Below are positions 8,086-15,960 of a DNA stretch of 64,000 nt, one piece after another. Within the stretch, counting starts at the first letter, position 1. Each line of letters starts with the position of its first letter. Location of the stretch: assembly GCA_034678485.1 (NCBI GenBank), contig JAXDBU010000134.1:1-64000 (forward strand), written 5' to 3'. The stretch comes from PLanc-01 sp034678485. GTDB taxonomy: Bacteria; Planctomycetota; Phycisphaerae; Sedimentisphaerales; Anaerobacaceae. Below the pieces are notes generated by a model. The model had not been told where the DNA came from and did no database searches. It worked only from the letters and a program-made list of their open reading frames with translations. The position numbers and the translations under genes were made by a program.

Positions 8086-9723
8086 ATGATCGATATGGAA
8101 AAACGAAAACGAGTGATGCAGCGATCCATCCGGCTGGGACACTGCATCTGTGACGCGAAGCAGCCATGCCCCTGCCCGACATTCAAACAGAAGAACATCT
8201 GCTCCTGTGCCGGCGAGCGGGAAGACAGTCCGACCGGGCCGGTCCGCCTGACCAAGCTCGTCGAGAAGGCGGGCTGCGCGTCGAAGATCGACCAGGCGTT
8301 CCTCAAGAGCGTGCTGAAGGACCTGCCGCCGGTGGACGATCCTCGGGTCCTCGTGGGCATGGCCGCCGGCGACGACGCGGGCATTTACGACATGGGCGAC
8401 GGCCAGGCCCTCGTCCAGACGGTCGATGTCTTCACCCCCTCGGTGGACGATCCGTACACCTTCGGCCAGGTCGCAGCGGCCAACTCCGTCAGCGACATCT
8501 ACGCCATGGGCGGCACGCCGATGACCGCGTTGTCCGTGTTCGGATTCCCCGTGCGGAAGATCCCCGATCAGGCCATGTTGGAGATCCTCCGCGGCGGCAT
8601 CGAGAAGATGAACGAGGCCGGCTGCGCCATTATCGGCGGCCACAGCATCAACGATCCCGAGGTCAAAGCGGGCTTCGCGGTCACCGGGCGGATTGACAAG
8701 GGCCGCGTCGTCACGAATGCCGGCGCGAGGCCGGGCGACGTGCTGATCCTGACGAAGCCTCTGGGCACAGGGATTGTCGCGTTCGCCGCCCAGATCGACC
8801 GTGCGCGACCCGAGAGCGTCGCCGCAGCGGCCGCGTCGATGACCTCGCTGAACAAGACCGCCGCAGAGCTGATGGTCGAGTTCGGCGCGCATGCCTGCAC
8901 CGATGTCACGGGCTTCAGTCTCATGGGCCACCTGGCGGAGATGGCCCGCTCGAGCGGCGTGGACGTGCGGATCATCTGGGACGATCTGCCCCTGTTCGAA
9001 GGCGTGCTGGAATACGCAGCGGGCGGCATCCTACCCGGCGCGATCGAGCGGAACAAGGAGTCCTGCGCCGACCGCGTCGTGGCCTCCGACCGGTTGCCTC
9101 AGGACATGGTGGATATCTGCTTCGACGCCCAGACCTCCGGCGGACTGCTGATCGCCATCAAGGAGTCGAAAGCAGCGAATCTGCTCCAGGCTCTCCATAG
9201 TCGCGGCGTCCCGGCGGCCGCGATCATCGGCAAGGTCGCAGGCAACGGGAAAGGCCTGATCCACGTCGAAACCACGGGCGCACGCAAGATCCCGTCATCC
9301 GAGTCTGGTCGCACGGTCGAGTCTCCTCAATCATCAATCATAAATCGTCAATCATCAATGCAAGAGGTTCCCTGCTGTGCCGACGCCATCAGCAATGTAG
9401 CACCCCCGCCCTCGGGGGTGAGTTCCACCCAGCCGGGGGCGGCTGGGCTACACGAGATGGACCAGGTCAAGACGGCGTTCAAGCAGTTCCTCAGCGCCGC
9501 CAGCTCCCCACACGGCCTGGACGCCTATACGAAGCAGGCGATGGCTCTGGCGCTGTCGGTCGCGCTGCGGTGCGAGCCCTGTTTGAAGATGCATTTGCAG
9601 AATGCCCGCAAGAAGGGCTTCACGCAGGCGGAGATCGACGAGGCCGCCTGGATGGGCATCAGCTTCGCTGGTTCTCCTGCGCTGGTGTTCTACCAGCAGG
9701 TCCTCGACGCGACGAACGAGTGA
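8086..9723 (+). CDS. selD: selenide, water dikinase (SelD) fused to a C-terminal AhpD domain
   Basis: A 545-residue protein. Residues 1-46 are a Cys-rich extension with three CxC pairs (20/22, 28/30, 39/41). Residues about 52-400 are SelD, which makes selenophosphate from selenide and ATP: GCASK holds the catalytic cysteine (Cys64, where many SelD have Sec or Cys) and the lysine, followed by GDDAGIY, DDPYTFGQVAAANS, SDIYAMGGTP and TGFSLMGHLAEM. The second cysteine of the usual CGCK loop is Ser here. Residues 401-457 are a low-complexity linker encoded by repeat DNA. Residues 458-545 are an AhpD/carboxymuconolactone decarboxylase-like domain with CEPC at 496-499, typical of peroxidase-linked thiols. 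Selenophosphate feeds Sec synthesis on the tRNA encoded at 11432. selA and selB are not in the window. Confidence 0.93.
   Translation: MIDMEKRKRVMQRSIRLGHCICDAKQPCPCPTFKQKNICSCAGEREDSPTGPVRLTKLVEKAGCASKIDQAFLKSVLKDLPPVDDPRVLVGMAAGDDAGIYDMGDGQALVQTVDVFTPSVDDPYTFGQVAAANSVSDIYAMGGTPMTALSVFGFPVRKIPDQAMLEILRGGIEKMNEAGCAIIGGHSINDPEVKAGFAVTGRIDKGRVVTNAGARPGDVLILTKPLGTGIVAFAAQIDRARPESVAAAAASMTSLNKTAAELMVEFGAHACTDVTGFSLMGHLAEMARSSGVDVRIIWDDLPLFEGVLEYAAGGILPGAIERNKESCADRVVASDRLPQDMVDICFDAQTSGGLLIAIKESKAANLLQALHSRGVPAAAIIGKVAGNGKGLIHVETTGARKIPSSESGRTVESPQSSIINRQSSMQEVPCCADAISNVAPPPSGVSSTQPGAAGLHEMDQVKTAFKQFLSAASSPHGLDAYTKQAMALALSVALRCEPCLKMHLQNARKKGFTQAEIDEAAWMGISFAGSPALVFYQQVLDATNE
9396..9452. repeat. 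GC-rich palindromes inside selD
   Basis: CACCCCCGCCCTCGGGGGTG at 9401-9420 is a near-perfect hairpin, followed by CAGCCGGGGGCGGCTG at about 9430-9445. Both are translated in frame as linker between the SelD and AhpD parts. They resemble the mobile intergenic palindromes found elsewhere in the window. Confidence 0.6.
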
Positions 9724-9754
9724 TATGGATTAGGGGTGATACTTGCGCGGGTTC

Positions 9755-9860
9755 TGTCATCCTGAACGAAGCGCAGCGGAGTGAAGGATCTGGCCTGCGG
9801 CCGAGAGAACCCTCTCGTCCGGTGCCCAGATCCTTCGGCGTTGCCTCAGGATGACAAGTC
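9755..9860. repeat. inverted repeat of the GTCATCCTGAACG...CAGGATGAC family
   Basis: GTCATCCTGAACGAAGCG (about 9756-9773) faces CCTTCGGCGTTGCCTCAGGATGAC at its right end (about 9832-9855), with a GC-rich inner palindrome. It lies between the convergent selD and the gene at 9903-11330 and is a second copy of the 7889 family. Confidence 0.75.
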
Positions 9861-9902
9861 TCCACCCGCGCACGAAGTATTCCGAATCCGTATGACAGAA
9901 GG

Positions 9903-11330
9903 CTACTTGTCCGCCTGGGGCATGTACCGGCCATCTTTGAGGTGGATGGTCGTATCAACGGCCTTCGCCTCGAACGGTCGGAAGTCGATCACCGGCGTGA
10001 TCGTGCAGGTTCCTGTAAGATTCTGGGGTATTCGCCACGAATACGCGCAGAGGGAGCTTCACCCATACTCCAGATTCGCCTCGGCAATCTGCCTGCCGTC
10101 GGCGTCCTTGACCAGCAGTTTCGCCGGTGGCTCGTGACGGGCGTTGTTCCTTCGCAGGGTGCTGAACGAGCCGCCGAGGGCATCCACAATCTGCGGCTCC
10201 AGCTCGATGACTCCGGGCTCGGAGGTCTGTCGCACGTCCACCCGGATCGTCAGCGGCAGCACGCTGGCCAAGGTCGCTTCCTGATTTGCGTCAATGGCGA
10301 CTTGGGGCCCGGCTTGGCGATATCCCCCCTGCGTGACCCACTGAACGCCGTTGCCATCGACAATCTCCATCGCGATGTTGCGGACTTCGTATGTGCCGGT
10401 CAGCGCCGTTGCCTGTCCGTCCTTGAACTCAAGCTGCTGAAACTGCTTGGGCGAGCTGAGCCCGACGGACTTCACGTTGGCAGGAGCCTTGACCGTGCCG
10501 AAGGTCGGCCGGGCGGATCGGATCTGGAGCGTCCCGCCGTCGGGCGAGGCCTCCAAGGCGTACCACGTCCCCGCGATTTCCGTGTACTGCGCGTAGGAGA
10601 AACTTTCGGCGGGACCGGAGCCTTCCAAGAAGGAGTCGTTTCCATTGAGGTCCACGAAGAAACGGTCTCCGTGGAACAAGCCTTGTTCGTAGTTGTTGAA
10701 CAGGCCGTTGGAGTCCAAGTCGGCCAACGCGACCTTGCACCGTTTGTCGCCGAAGGTCGCTTCGCCCATCATGATGGTCGAATCGCGACAATTCGCATGG
10801 ACTTTCTCGATCAGGTTGTTCTGGTCTTTGTAGGGGAAAGCCGTGAAGTCGAAGGCGTAGGGGATCGTCTTTCCGCCGGCAGATACGGAGAGCGTGATTC
10901 TCACCGGTTCCGCGCCGCGAGTTGTACCGAGTTGGAATCCGAACCTCTCGTTCTCCGGCGTGATCCGATTGTCGTTGTTCAGGTCCGCGTAGAGCGTGTC
11001 GTGGCCGGTCCCGGTGCCGCGACTCTCGTCGAGGACGAGCGTGAAGACGCTGTCTGGCGCATCGCCGTACCTGGCGGCGTAATACACCCGCCTCCCGGAC
11101 TGGTAGTCCGGCTCGGAGATGAGCTTCTCGCCGGGCTCCTCTCGCGGGTCGAGCCACTGGCAGTTGCCATAGCCAACCAGACGGCTGATGTTCGGTCCGT
11201 GGAACGGCATCAGTTGAATCGTCTGCGGACTCTCCGAGACCCCAGCTCGCACCGGGGCGCCACTCGCTATCGCCACGCCAACACCTACACGAAACAGGAT
11301 GTTTGCTGCAAGGCTCCGCATGGTCGGCAT
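9903..11330 (-). CDS. candidate secreted selenoprotein B, UGA at 10061-10059 read as Sec
   Basis: Read conventionally this gene ends at the UGA at 10061-10059 after LEYG. The frame goes on for 51 more codons to TAG at 9905-9903, and the extension aligns without gaps to the tail of the gene at 2-1237 (11 identities in the first 30 residues, including CxYSWRxP and PFE). The full product is 475 residues with Sec at 424. Residues 1-30 are a signal peptide ending near PVRA. The body carries acidic DLN turns (YADLNNDNRITPE, VDLNGNDSFLEG) and GTWYALEASPDG, matching the first paralogue. ATG 11330 is preferred as start; 11321 is possible. It is divergent from selC with about 100 bases between. The Cys at Sec+4 may pair with Sec. 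The substrate is unknown. Confidence 0.82.
10028..10044 (-). promoter_or_regulatory. SECIS-like hairpin of selenoprotein B
   Basis: On the minus strand GTATTCG (10044-10038) pairs perfectly with CGAATAC (10034-10028) around the loop TGG. The loop starts 21 bases after the UGA, the same spacing as in paralogue A. Where A has a C-G pair in the stem, B has T-A, so pairing is kept while both bases differ. TCTG and CAGA outside an internal loop can add a lower stem. Confidence 0.68.
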
Positions 11331-11372
11331 TCTATCGGACCGGTCCTCCCAACGCAAGATTGTGGAAAAATC

Positions 11373-11401
11373 TTCCGTTTCGGCCCGGCATGACGTATAC
11401 T
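11373..11401 (+). promoter_or_regulatory. possible selC promoter
   Basis: TATACT at 11396-11401 is a good -10 hexamer about 30 bases before the tRNA. The hexamer 17 bases further up, TTCCGT, is a poor -35. The element sits in the gap shared with the divergent selenoprotein B gene. Confidence 0.4.
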
Positions 11402-11431
11402 TGAGTAGGTGACTGGGGCACTGCGAATCGC

Positions 11432-11526
11432 GGAGGTGACTGGCGTCTGGTGGCGCTCCTGGTCTTCAAAACCAGTGTGGGGCCGAGAAGGTCCTGGGCG
11501 GGTTCGATTCCCGTTCGCCTCCGCCA
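11432..11526 (+). tRNA. selC: tRNA-Sec (anticodon TCA)
   Basis: This 95-base tRNA has every hallmark of bacterial tRNA-Sec. The acceptor stem is 8 bp (GGAGGTGA with TCGCCTCC) and the T stem 5 bp around TTCGATT. The D stem is 6 bp (GGCGTC/GGCGCT) with a four-base loop. A long variable arm pairs GGGGCC with GGTCCT. The anticodon loop CTTCAAA presents TCA at 11466-11468, which reads UGA. The discriminator is G and CCA is encoded at 11524-11526. Five T residues follow directly. From the anticodon arm to the 3' end it closely resembles E. coli selC. It charges with serine, which SelA converts to selenocysteine using selenophosphate from SelD. Confidence 0.97.
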
Positions 11527-11543
11527 TTTTTGGGATTGTGGCT

Positions 11544-11813
11544 ATGGAAAAGCATAGAACAGGCGCATCTGTCGTGCTGATCGCTATCGGAGCTGCCTTG
11601 CTGCTCTATGGCCTTTCTTCGAGGGCCGACGTTGCAGCACCCTCCGACGAGCAGAGTCAGGTCCAGGTTCAAGTCCCGTCGGCGCCTGAGCCGCCTGCCT
11701 CGCAGGGGACTGTTGCCAAAGACGCGGTCAAGCAGGGGGAGTCCAACCAGGTCACGCCGCCGGCCAAGGAGACGACGAAAGCCGCCGCGGCCTGTCCTAC
11801 CTGACCGAAGTAG
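11544..11813 (+). CDS. candidate small membrane selenoprotein with C-terminal CPTU motif
   Basis: A protein of 86 residues if stopped at the UGA at 11802-11804, or 89 if the UGA is Sec and the frame ends at TAG 11811-11813. It has one membrane segment (VVLIAIGAALLLYGL, about residues 10-24) and a flexible tail rich in Pro, Gln, Ala and Lys. The end reads ACPT-UGA-PK, so Sec makes a C-x-x-U redox motif at residues 84-87. A perfect 7-bp hairpin with loop TGT lies 22 bases after the UGA, outside any coding constraint because it follows the TAG. The gene starts 17 bases after selC and is followed by a NapH-like ferredoxin gene, a plausible electron partner. No family is recognised. The ORF itself is likely; Sec use is inferred from motif, hairpin and neighbourhood. 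Confidence 0.62.
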
Positions 11814-11842
11814 TTCCCCGCCGTGGTGTCCACGGCTTGAAC
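11813..11842 (+). promoter_or_regulatory. SECIS-like hairpin after the CPTU UGA
   Basis: GCCGTGG (11820-11826) pairs perfectly with CCACGGC (11830-11836) around the loop TGT. A lower stem GTTC (11813-11816) with GAAC (11839-11842) closes an internal loop of CCC against TT. No T run follows, so it does not look like a rho-independent terminator. Spacing and loop match the two hairpins of the paralogous selenoprotein genes. Confidence 0.6.
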
Positions 11843-11876
11843 GAACTCAGATCGACACACCCCTGTGAAAGGAGCC

Positions 11877-12755
11877 ATGGCAGTCGTGGCCGACAAGACA
11901 AGATCCGCCGGTGTTTTCGCCAGATTGCAGCCATACCGACTGTGGATTCAGACAGCATTCCTGGCGGTTTGGCTGCTTCCCATCGGCACCCGCCTTCACG
12001 GTATCTGCGCCCCGGTCTTCCATTGCTATGGCTGTCCGCTCGCGACCTTCGGCTGCCCCATCGGCATGTTGGCGCATGCCGGCGCGTTGCACCTCATTCC
12101 CTTCGTGACAATCGGTCTGCTGATCCTCTTTGGCGCCTTCGTGGGCAGTCTGTTCTGCGGCTGGGCCTGCCCCTTCGGCTGGCTGCAAGATCTGGCGGCC
12201 AAAATCCCCACGCCCAAATTCGAACTGCCTCGCTGGATGGGGCATCTCCGCTTCGTCGTGCTGGGCGTGACCGTCCTGGCGATCCCGTACTTCTTCGGCA
12301 TTGAGCACCCGCTGTCTATTTGCATGGTCTGCCCAGCCGGCGGCCTTGAAGCGGGCGGTCCGAGCGTCGTGAGCCAAGCCTTGGCCGGTCAGGAGGTTGT
12401 CTGGCCGAACACCCTGAAATTGACGATTACGGGTCTGTTTCTCGTCGCCATTCTCTTCTTCCGACGGCCCTGGTGCCGCATCCTGTGCCCGCTGGGGGCG
12501 ATCCTCTCCGTGTTCAACAAGGGCTCCGCCTTCTTCCTGCGATTCGACGCCAACCACTGCACCGAGTGCGGCCGCTGCAACAAGCTGTGCAAGTACAACA
12601 TCGAGCCCGAAAAGAGCCCGAACGACCTCCGCTGCATCCGCTGCCTGGAGTGTACGCGATGCAGCCTGGGCGCCCTGACCCCCGCGACGATCCTGCACCG
12701 CCAAAAAGGATCGCCCGCCCCAACGCCGCCAGCGGACCCGGGAATCCCGACGTAA
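11877..12755 (+). CDS. NapH/NosR-like membrane ferredoxin protein
   Basis: A 292-residue integral membrane iron-sulfur protein. It opens with a membrane segment (LWIQTAFLAVWLLPIG), then HCYGCPLATFGCPIG, a second segment, the family motif FCGWACPFGWLQDL, ICMVCPAGGLE, a further segment, RRPWCRILCPLGAI, and two cysteine-rich [4Fe-4S] sites (CTECGRCNKLCKYNI and CIRCLECTRCSLGAL). NapH, NosR and CcoG relatives pass electrons from quinol or membrane donors to periplasmic acceptors. It directly follows the CPTU protein, so it may reduce that selenenyl-sulfide; this is inference. The start ATG 11877 sits very close to AAAGGAG (11868-11874); a GTG at 11865 is the alternative. Confidence 0.85.
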   Translation: MAVVADKTRSAGVFARLQPYRLWIQTAFLAVWLLPIGTRLHGICAPVFHCYGCPLATFGCPIGMLAHAGALHLIPFVTIGLLILFGAFVGSLFCGWACPFGWLQDLAAKIPTPKFELPRWMGHLRFVVLGVTVLAIPYFFGIEHPLSICMVCPAGGLEAGGPSVVSQALAGQEVVWPNTLKLTITGLFLVAILFFRRPWCRILCPLGAILSVFNKGSAFFLRFDANHCTECGRCNKLCKYNIEPEKSPNDLRCIRCLECTRCSLGALTPATILHRQKGSPAPTPPADPGIPT

Positions 12756-12876
12756 CCGCAATTGGTCTTCTCCATCTGGGAGCAGACCGAAAACCGATTG
12801 TGGAACGCGCAGTTCGACCCCGAGTTTCGCGCGTCTTGCCGCGTGTTTGCCTGGATATGGAGATGGGTTCACCGGC

Positions 12877-12904
12877 TTGACAGGGGCGCGGGATATCCTA
12901 TCAT
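12877..12904 (+). promoter_or_regulatory. sigma-70-type promoter upstream of mod
   Basis: TTGACA (12877-12882), a perfect -35, and TATCAT (12899-12904), a good -10, are 16 bases apart. They lie about 85 bases before the Mod start and in the only non-coding gap before the restriction genes. Confidence 0.5.
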
Positions 12905-12989
12905 GGTCCCCGATGGATGTAGGTTCCCCCGGTTTGGATGGGAGAGCATGGCCTGAAGGTGTACCCCGTTATGAGAGGTCTTTGGTAGG

Positions 12990-14873
12990 ATGGCAAAGGC
13001 TGGAGCCAAACCTGTTGAACGGCAGTCGGTTGATTTGGTCAAAGAGAACATCGCCCGATTGAAGGAACTGTTCCCGGAAGCGGTCTCCGAGGGCAAGGTG
13101 GACTTCGAAAAGCTCAAGGCGACGCTCGGCGAGATCGTGGACGACCGGCCGGAGCGGTACTCCTTCACTTGGGCCGGCAAGCGCGACGCCATTCGCCTGC
13201 TCCAGGTCCCCAGCCGGGCCACGCTCAAGCCCTGCCCGGGAGAATCGGTCAACTGGGATACGACGAAGAACCTCTTCATCGAAGGCGAGAATCTGGAAGT
13301 CCTCAAGCTCCTCTACAAGTCCTACGCCGGACGGGTGAAGATGATCTACATCGACCCGCCGTACAACACCGGCAATGACTTCATCTACCCCGACGATTTC
13401 AGCGACCCGCTTGAGAACTATCTCGCCATGACGGGCCAGAAGGATGCCGAAGGCAATCTCCTCACAAGTAACCCGGAGACTTCCGGCCGTTATCATTCGG
13501 CATGGCTCTCCATGATATATCCGCGTCTTTTCATCGCACGTCAGCTACTCTCAGAGGAAGGCGCTATACTGGTGACCGTTGACGATACGGAGCTTGCATC
13601 CCTTCGACTTCTCATGAATGAAGTATTCGGTGAGGAGAACTTCGTAATCCAGATCGAATGGGAGAAGCGCTACACACGAAGCAACAACACTGATGGCTTC
13701 ACATCGGTCATAGATCACATCTTGTTGTATCGGCGGAGTGCTTTGTTTTCTCCTAATCTGCTTCGACGCGACGAGGCTGCCGATGAACGATACCACAATC
13801 CAGACAACGACCCACGCGGCCCGTGGAAAGCTGTCCCATTCCTCAACCCACTCTCACCAGAGGAACGACCGAATCTCGCCTACGAAATTGTCAACCCCAA
13901 TACCGGCGAAACCATTCACCCCACGCGCAAGGCATGGCGAGCTTCGCGATCCGTTTTCGAACAACACCTGAAGGACAATCGCATCTGGTGGGGAAAAGAT
14001 GGGTGTTCACGCATTCCCAATGTGAAGAGATTTCTTTCTGAGGTACGTGAGGGGATGACCCCCATCAACCTGTGGAAGCATGAGTTTGCCGGACACACGG
14101 ACGTCGCCAACAAGGAGATCGGCGAGTTGTTCGGCGACAAGGTTTTTGACACACCCAAGCCTTCTCTCCTGATTCAGCGAATGATACAACTCTGCACGCA
14201 GCCTGATGAAGACGACTATATTCTGGATTTCTTCGCAGGTTCATCCACTACTGCTCATGCTGTCCTGAAACAGAATATGGAGGATGGAGGCAATCGTCGC
14301 TTCATCATGGTGCAGATACCTGAGCCAGTACCATCCTCATCGCCTGCCCGCAAAGCTGGATTTCAGAGCATCGCGGAGATTGGCAAAGAGAGGATTCGGC
14401 GGATTTCCAGTGAGTTGCAGGCGGATAGAGAGACTCACCTTGAGTTTGACCGCGATGTACCGGTCGATCTCGGCGTTCGCGTCTTCACACTAACCGAGAG
14501 CAGCTTCCGTCAATGGCGTGGCGTTGACACCAAGCATCCTGATGACTACGGTGACGAGATGCAGCTATTCACAGACCCACTCCTGCCAACATGGCACATT
14601 GACACGGCGCTTTGGGAAATCATTCTGAAGGAGGGCTACAGTCTGTCGTCAACAATCACAGCTACTGATGCAGTGAACCACAATCAAGTCTTCCACGTGG
14701 TGGACTCAGAGCGCGAGCAGTCCTTCCATATCTGCCTGGATGATACACTTGATGAAGATACGAGCAAGGCAATGCAGCTTGATAAAGCTGACTTGTTCAT
14801 TTGCCGGGACACAGCATTGAATGATGAAAGCGCGGCGAACTTGGCGCTTCAATGTAAGCTGAAGACAATCTGA
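12990..14873 (+). CDS. mod: type III restriction-modification methyltransferase (Mod)
   Basis: A 627-residue N6-adenine methyltransferase of the beta class used by type III systems. The catalytic motif IDPPYNTGNDF is at about residue 121, and the SAM-binding motif DFFAGSSTTAHAV follows at about 414, the beta order. The region between holds the target-recognition part. The protein modifies one strand at the recognition site and forms the complex with Res that cuts. From about 13450 onward the DNA becomes visibly richer in A+T and uses different codons from the first 450 bases, which suggests replacement of the recognition region by recombination. The PLD gene starts 16 bases downstream. Confidence 0.93.
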   Translation: MAKAGAKPVERQSVDLVKENIARLKELFPEAVSEGKVDFEKLKATLGEIVDDRPERYSFTWAGKRDAIRLLQVPSRATLKPCPGESVNWDTTKNLFIEGENLEVLKLLYKSYAGRVKMIYIDPPYNTGNDFIYPDDFSDPLENYLAMTGQKDAEGNLLTSNPETSGRYHSAWLSMIYPRLFIARQLLSEEGAILVTVDDTELASLRLLMNEVFGEENFVIQIEWEKRYTRSNNTDGFTSVIDHILLYRRSALFSPNLLRRDEAADERYHNPDNDPRGPWKAVPFLNPLSPEERPNLAYEIVNPNTGETIHPTRKAWRASRSVFEQHLKDNRIWWGKDGCSRIPNVKRFLSEVREGMTPINLWKHEFAGHTDVANKEIGELFGDKVFDTPKPSLLIQRMIQLCTQPDEDDYILDFFAGSSTTAHAVLKQNMEDGGNRRFIMVQIPEPVPSSSPARKAGFQSIAEIGKERIRRISSELQADRETHLEFDRDVPVDLGVRVFTLTESSFRQWRGVDTKHPDDYGDEMQLFTDPLLPTWHIDTALWEIILKEGYSLSSTITATDAVNHNQVFHVVDSEREQSFHICLDDTLDEDTSKAMQLDKADLFICRDTALNDESAANLALQCKLKTI

Positions 14874-14889
14874 GTGGAGGAAGTACACT

Positions 14890-15951
14890 ATGGACAGGGT
14901 ACTGCTGGCGGGATTGGACGGAGTAGAACTCCTTTCCGGGGTTGAGGCGATCATCTCAGATGCACGTCCGCGAGTGCTGGGTATTGCCATTGCGTACGTG
15001 TCTGTACAAGGACTGAATGAACTCCATAAGCTTCTCCGACGGCGGCTCCATGCTCGCAGGCTCATCGCCGGTCTCGACCATGCTATCACACATCCTGAGG
15101 CGCTGAATCTGGCTGCGCAGAAGGGATGGCAGGTTCGGATTTGTAAGATACGTGGGGGAATATTTCACCCCAAGTTCGTGGTGGGCGGCAGTGCTTTCGA
15201 CAAGAGTGGGGGTATCCACAATCCATGCTGCACGTATATTGGTTCGGGGAACCTAACGAGAGGTGGGCTGAGACAGAACGTCGAGTGCGGCGTGATTACG
15301 ACGAATGAGGAGCGTGCACAGGAGGCTTCTGATGCTTTTGGGCTCATCTGGCGCAATTCGAAACAACTGAGCAAAAAAGAGCTGACTAACTATGCTGCCT
15401 ATTTCGCACAGCGTAATCGGCAACGTTCCCCAGATGACATAGTCTCGCTCGGCATCAATGACACACCTCAGATTTCCGTGCGAGGGCCTAAGGAACTCTT
15501 GAAGACAATCGCACCACGTAAAGCTGCTGTGTCTGAGGCCTTTGCTGCGAAAGTGTGGGCAGGTCTCGCATCTTTTACAGGTGAGTATGCGCTGCAGGTG
15601 GAGTTCCCGAAGTCGGCGGGCAAAGTACTGCATCGGCTCGTTGGGACTCGTACACTGAGAAGTAACAAGGTCGCGGTGACGTGCGACGACAATGAAACGC
15701 GAGCCATGACATTCCGATACTATCCAGATAACGCGCTGTACCGCCTGAATGTACCGAACAGCGTACCTGGAGTTCAAAGGGCAAGACACGAAAAGAGTGG
15801 AATCGCACTCGTTGCGAGAGGGCCGGAAGGGGGCCCACCAATTTCACTTACGCTTCTTCCACCGGGGCGCGAGATGAATGAAGTCATCGCCCGATCACTC
15901 TCACTCGGAACGTGGGGCAAGACACAGACACGGTTGTATGGATGGTTTTGA
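14890..15951 (+). CDS. phospholipase D-like (HKD) protein between mod and res
   Basis: A 353-residue protein with a single HKD half-site: FHPKFVV near residue 92 and YIGSGNLTRGG near 117, the pattern of PLD-family nucleases. The remaining 200 residues contain a beta-rich domain with no motif I recognise. Bacterial restriction enzymes of the BfiI/NgoFVII type use this active site as a dimer. Its position inside a type III system, on the same strand with 16 bases before it and a near-overlap with res after it, suggests an additional nuclease or accessory effector. GGAGGAAG lies just before the ATG. The gene is AT-richer than the window average. Confidence 0.8.
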   Translation: MDRVLLAGLDGVELLSGVEAIISDARPRVLGIAIAYVSVQGLNELHKLLRRRLHARRLIAGLDHAITHPEALNLAAQKGWQVRICKIRGGIFHPKFVVGGSAFDKSGGIHNPCCTYIGSGNLTRGGLRQNVECGVITTNEERAQEASDAFGLIWRNSKQLSKKELTNYAAYFAQRNRQRSPDDIVSLGINDTPQISVRGPKELLKTIAPRKAAVSEAFAAKVWAGLASFTGEYALQVEFPKSAGKVLHRLVGTRTLRSNKVAVTCDDNETRAMTFRYYPDNALYRLNVPNSVPGVQRARHEKSGIALVARGPEGGPPISLTLLPPGREMNEVIARSLSLGTWGKTQTRLYGWF

Positions 15952-15960
15952 GTGATAGCA

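Noticed and set aside
9721..9760. UGA ending selD as Sec
   Set aside because: The AhpD domain is complete, the downstream codons are not protein-like and no hairpin lies at 20-22 bases.
2303..9860. Repeats as a CRISPR array
   Set aside because: The repeats are isolated inverted pairs of different families, not regularly spaced direct repeats, and no cas gene is present.
11820..11836. Hairpin after the CPTU gene as a rho-independent terminator
   Set aside because: The stem is good, but no T run follows on either strand, and its distance from the UGA suits a SECIS better.
12762..12956. 64-codon ORF between the NapH-like gene and mod
   Set aside because: No ribosome site, odd composition, and it overlaps the proposed mod promoter.
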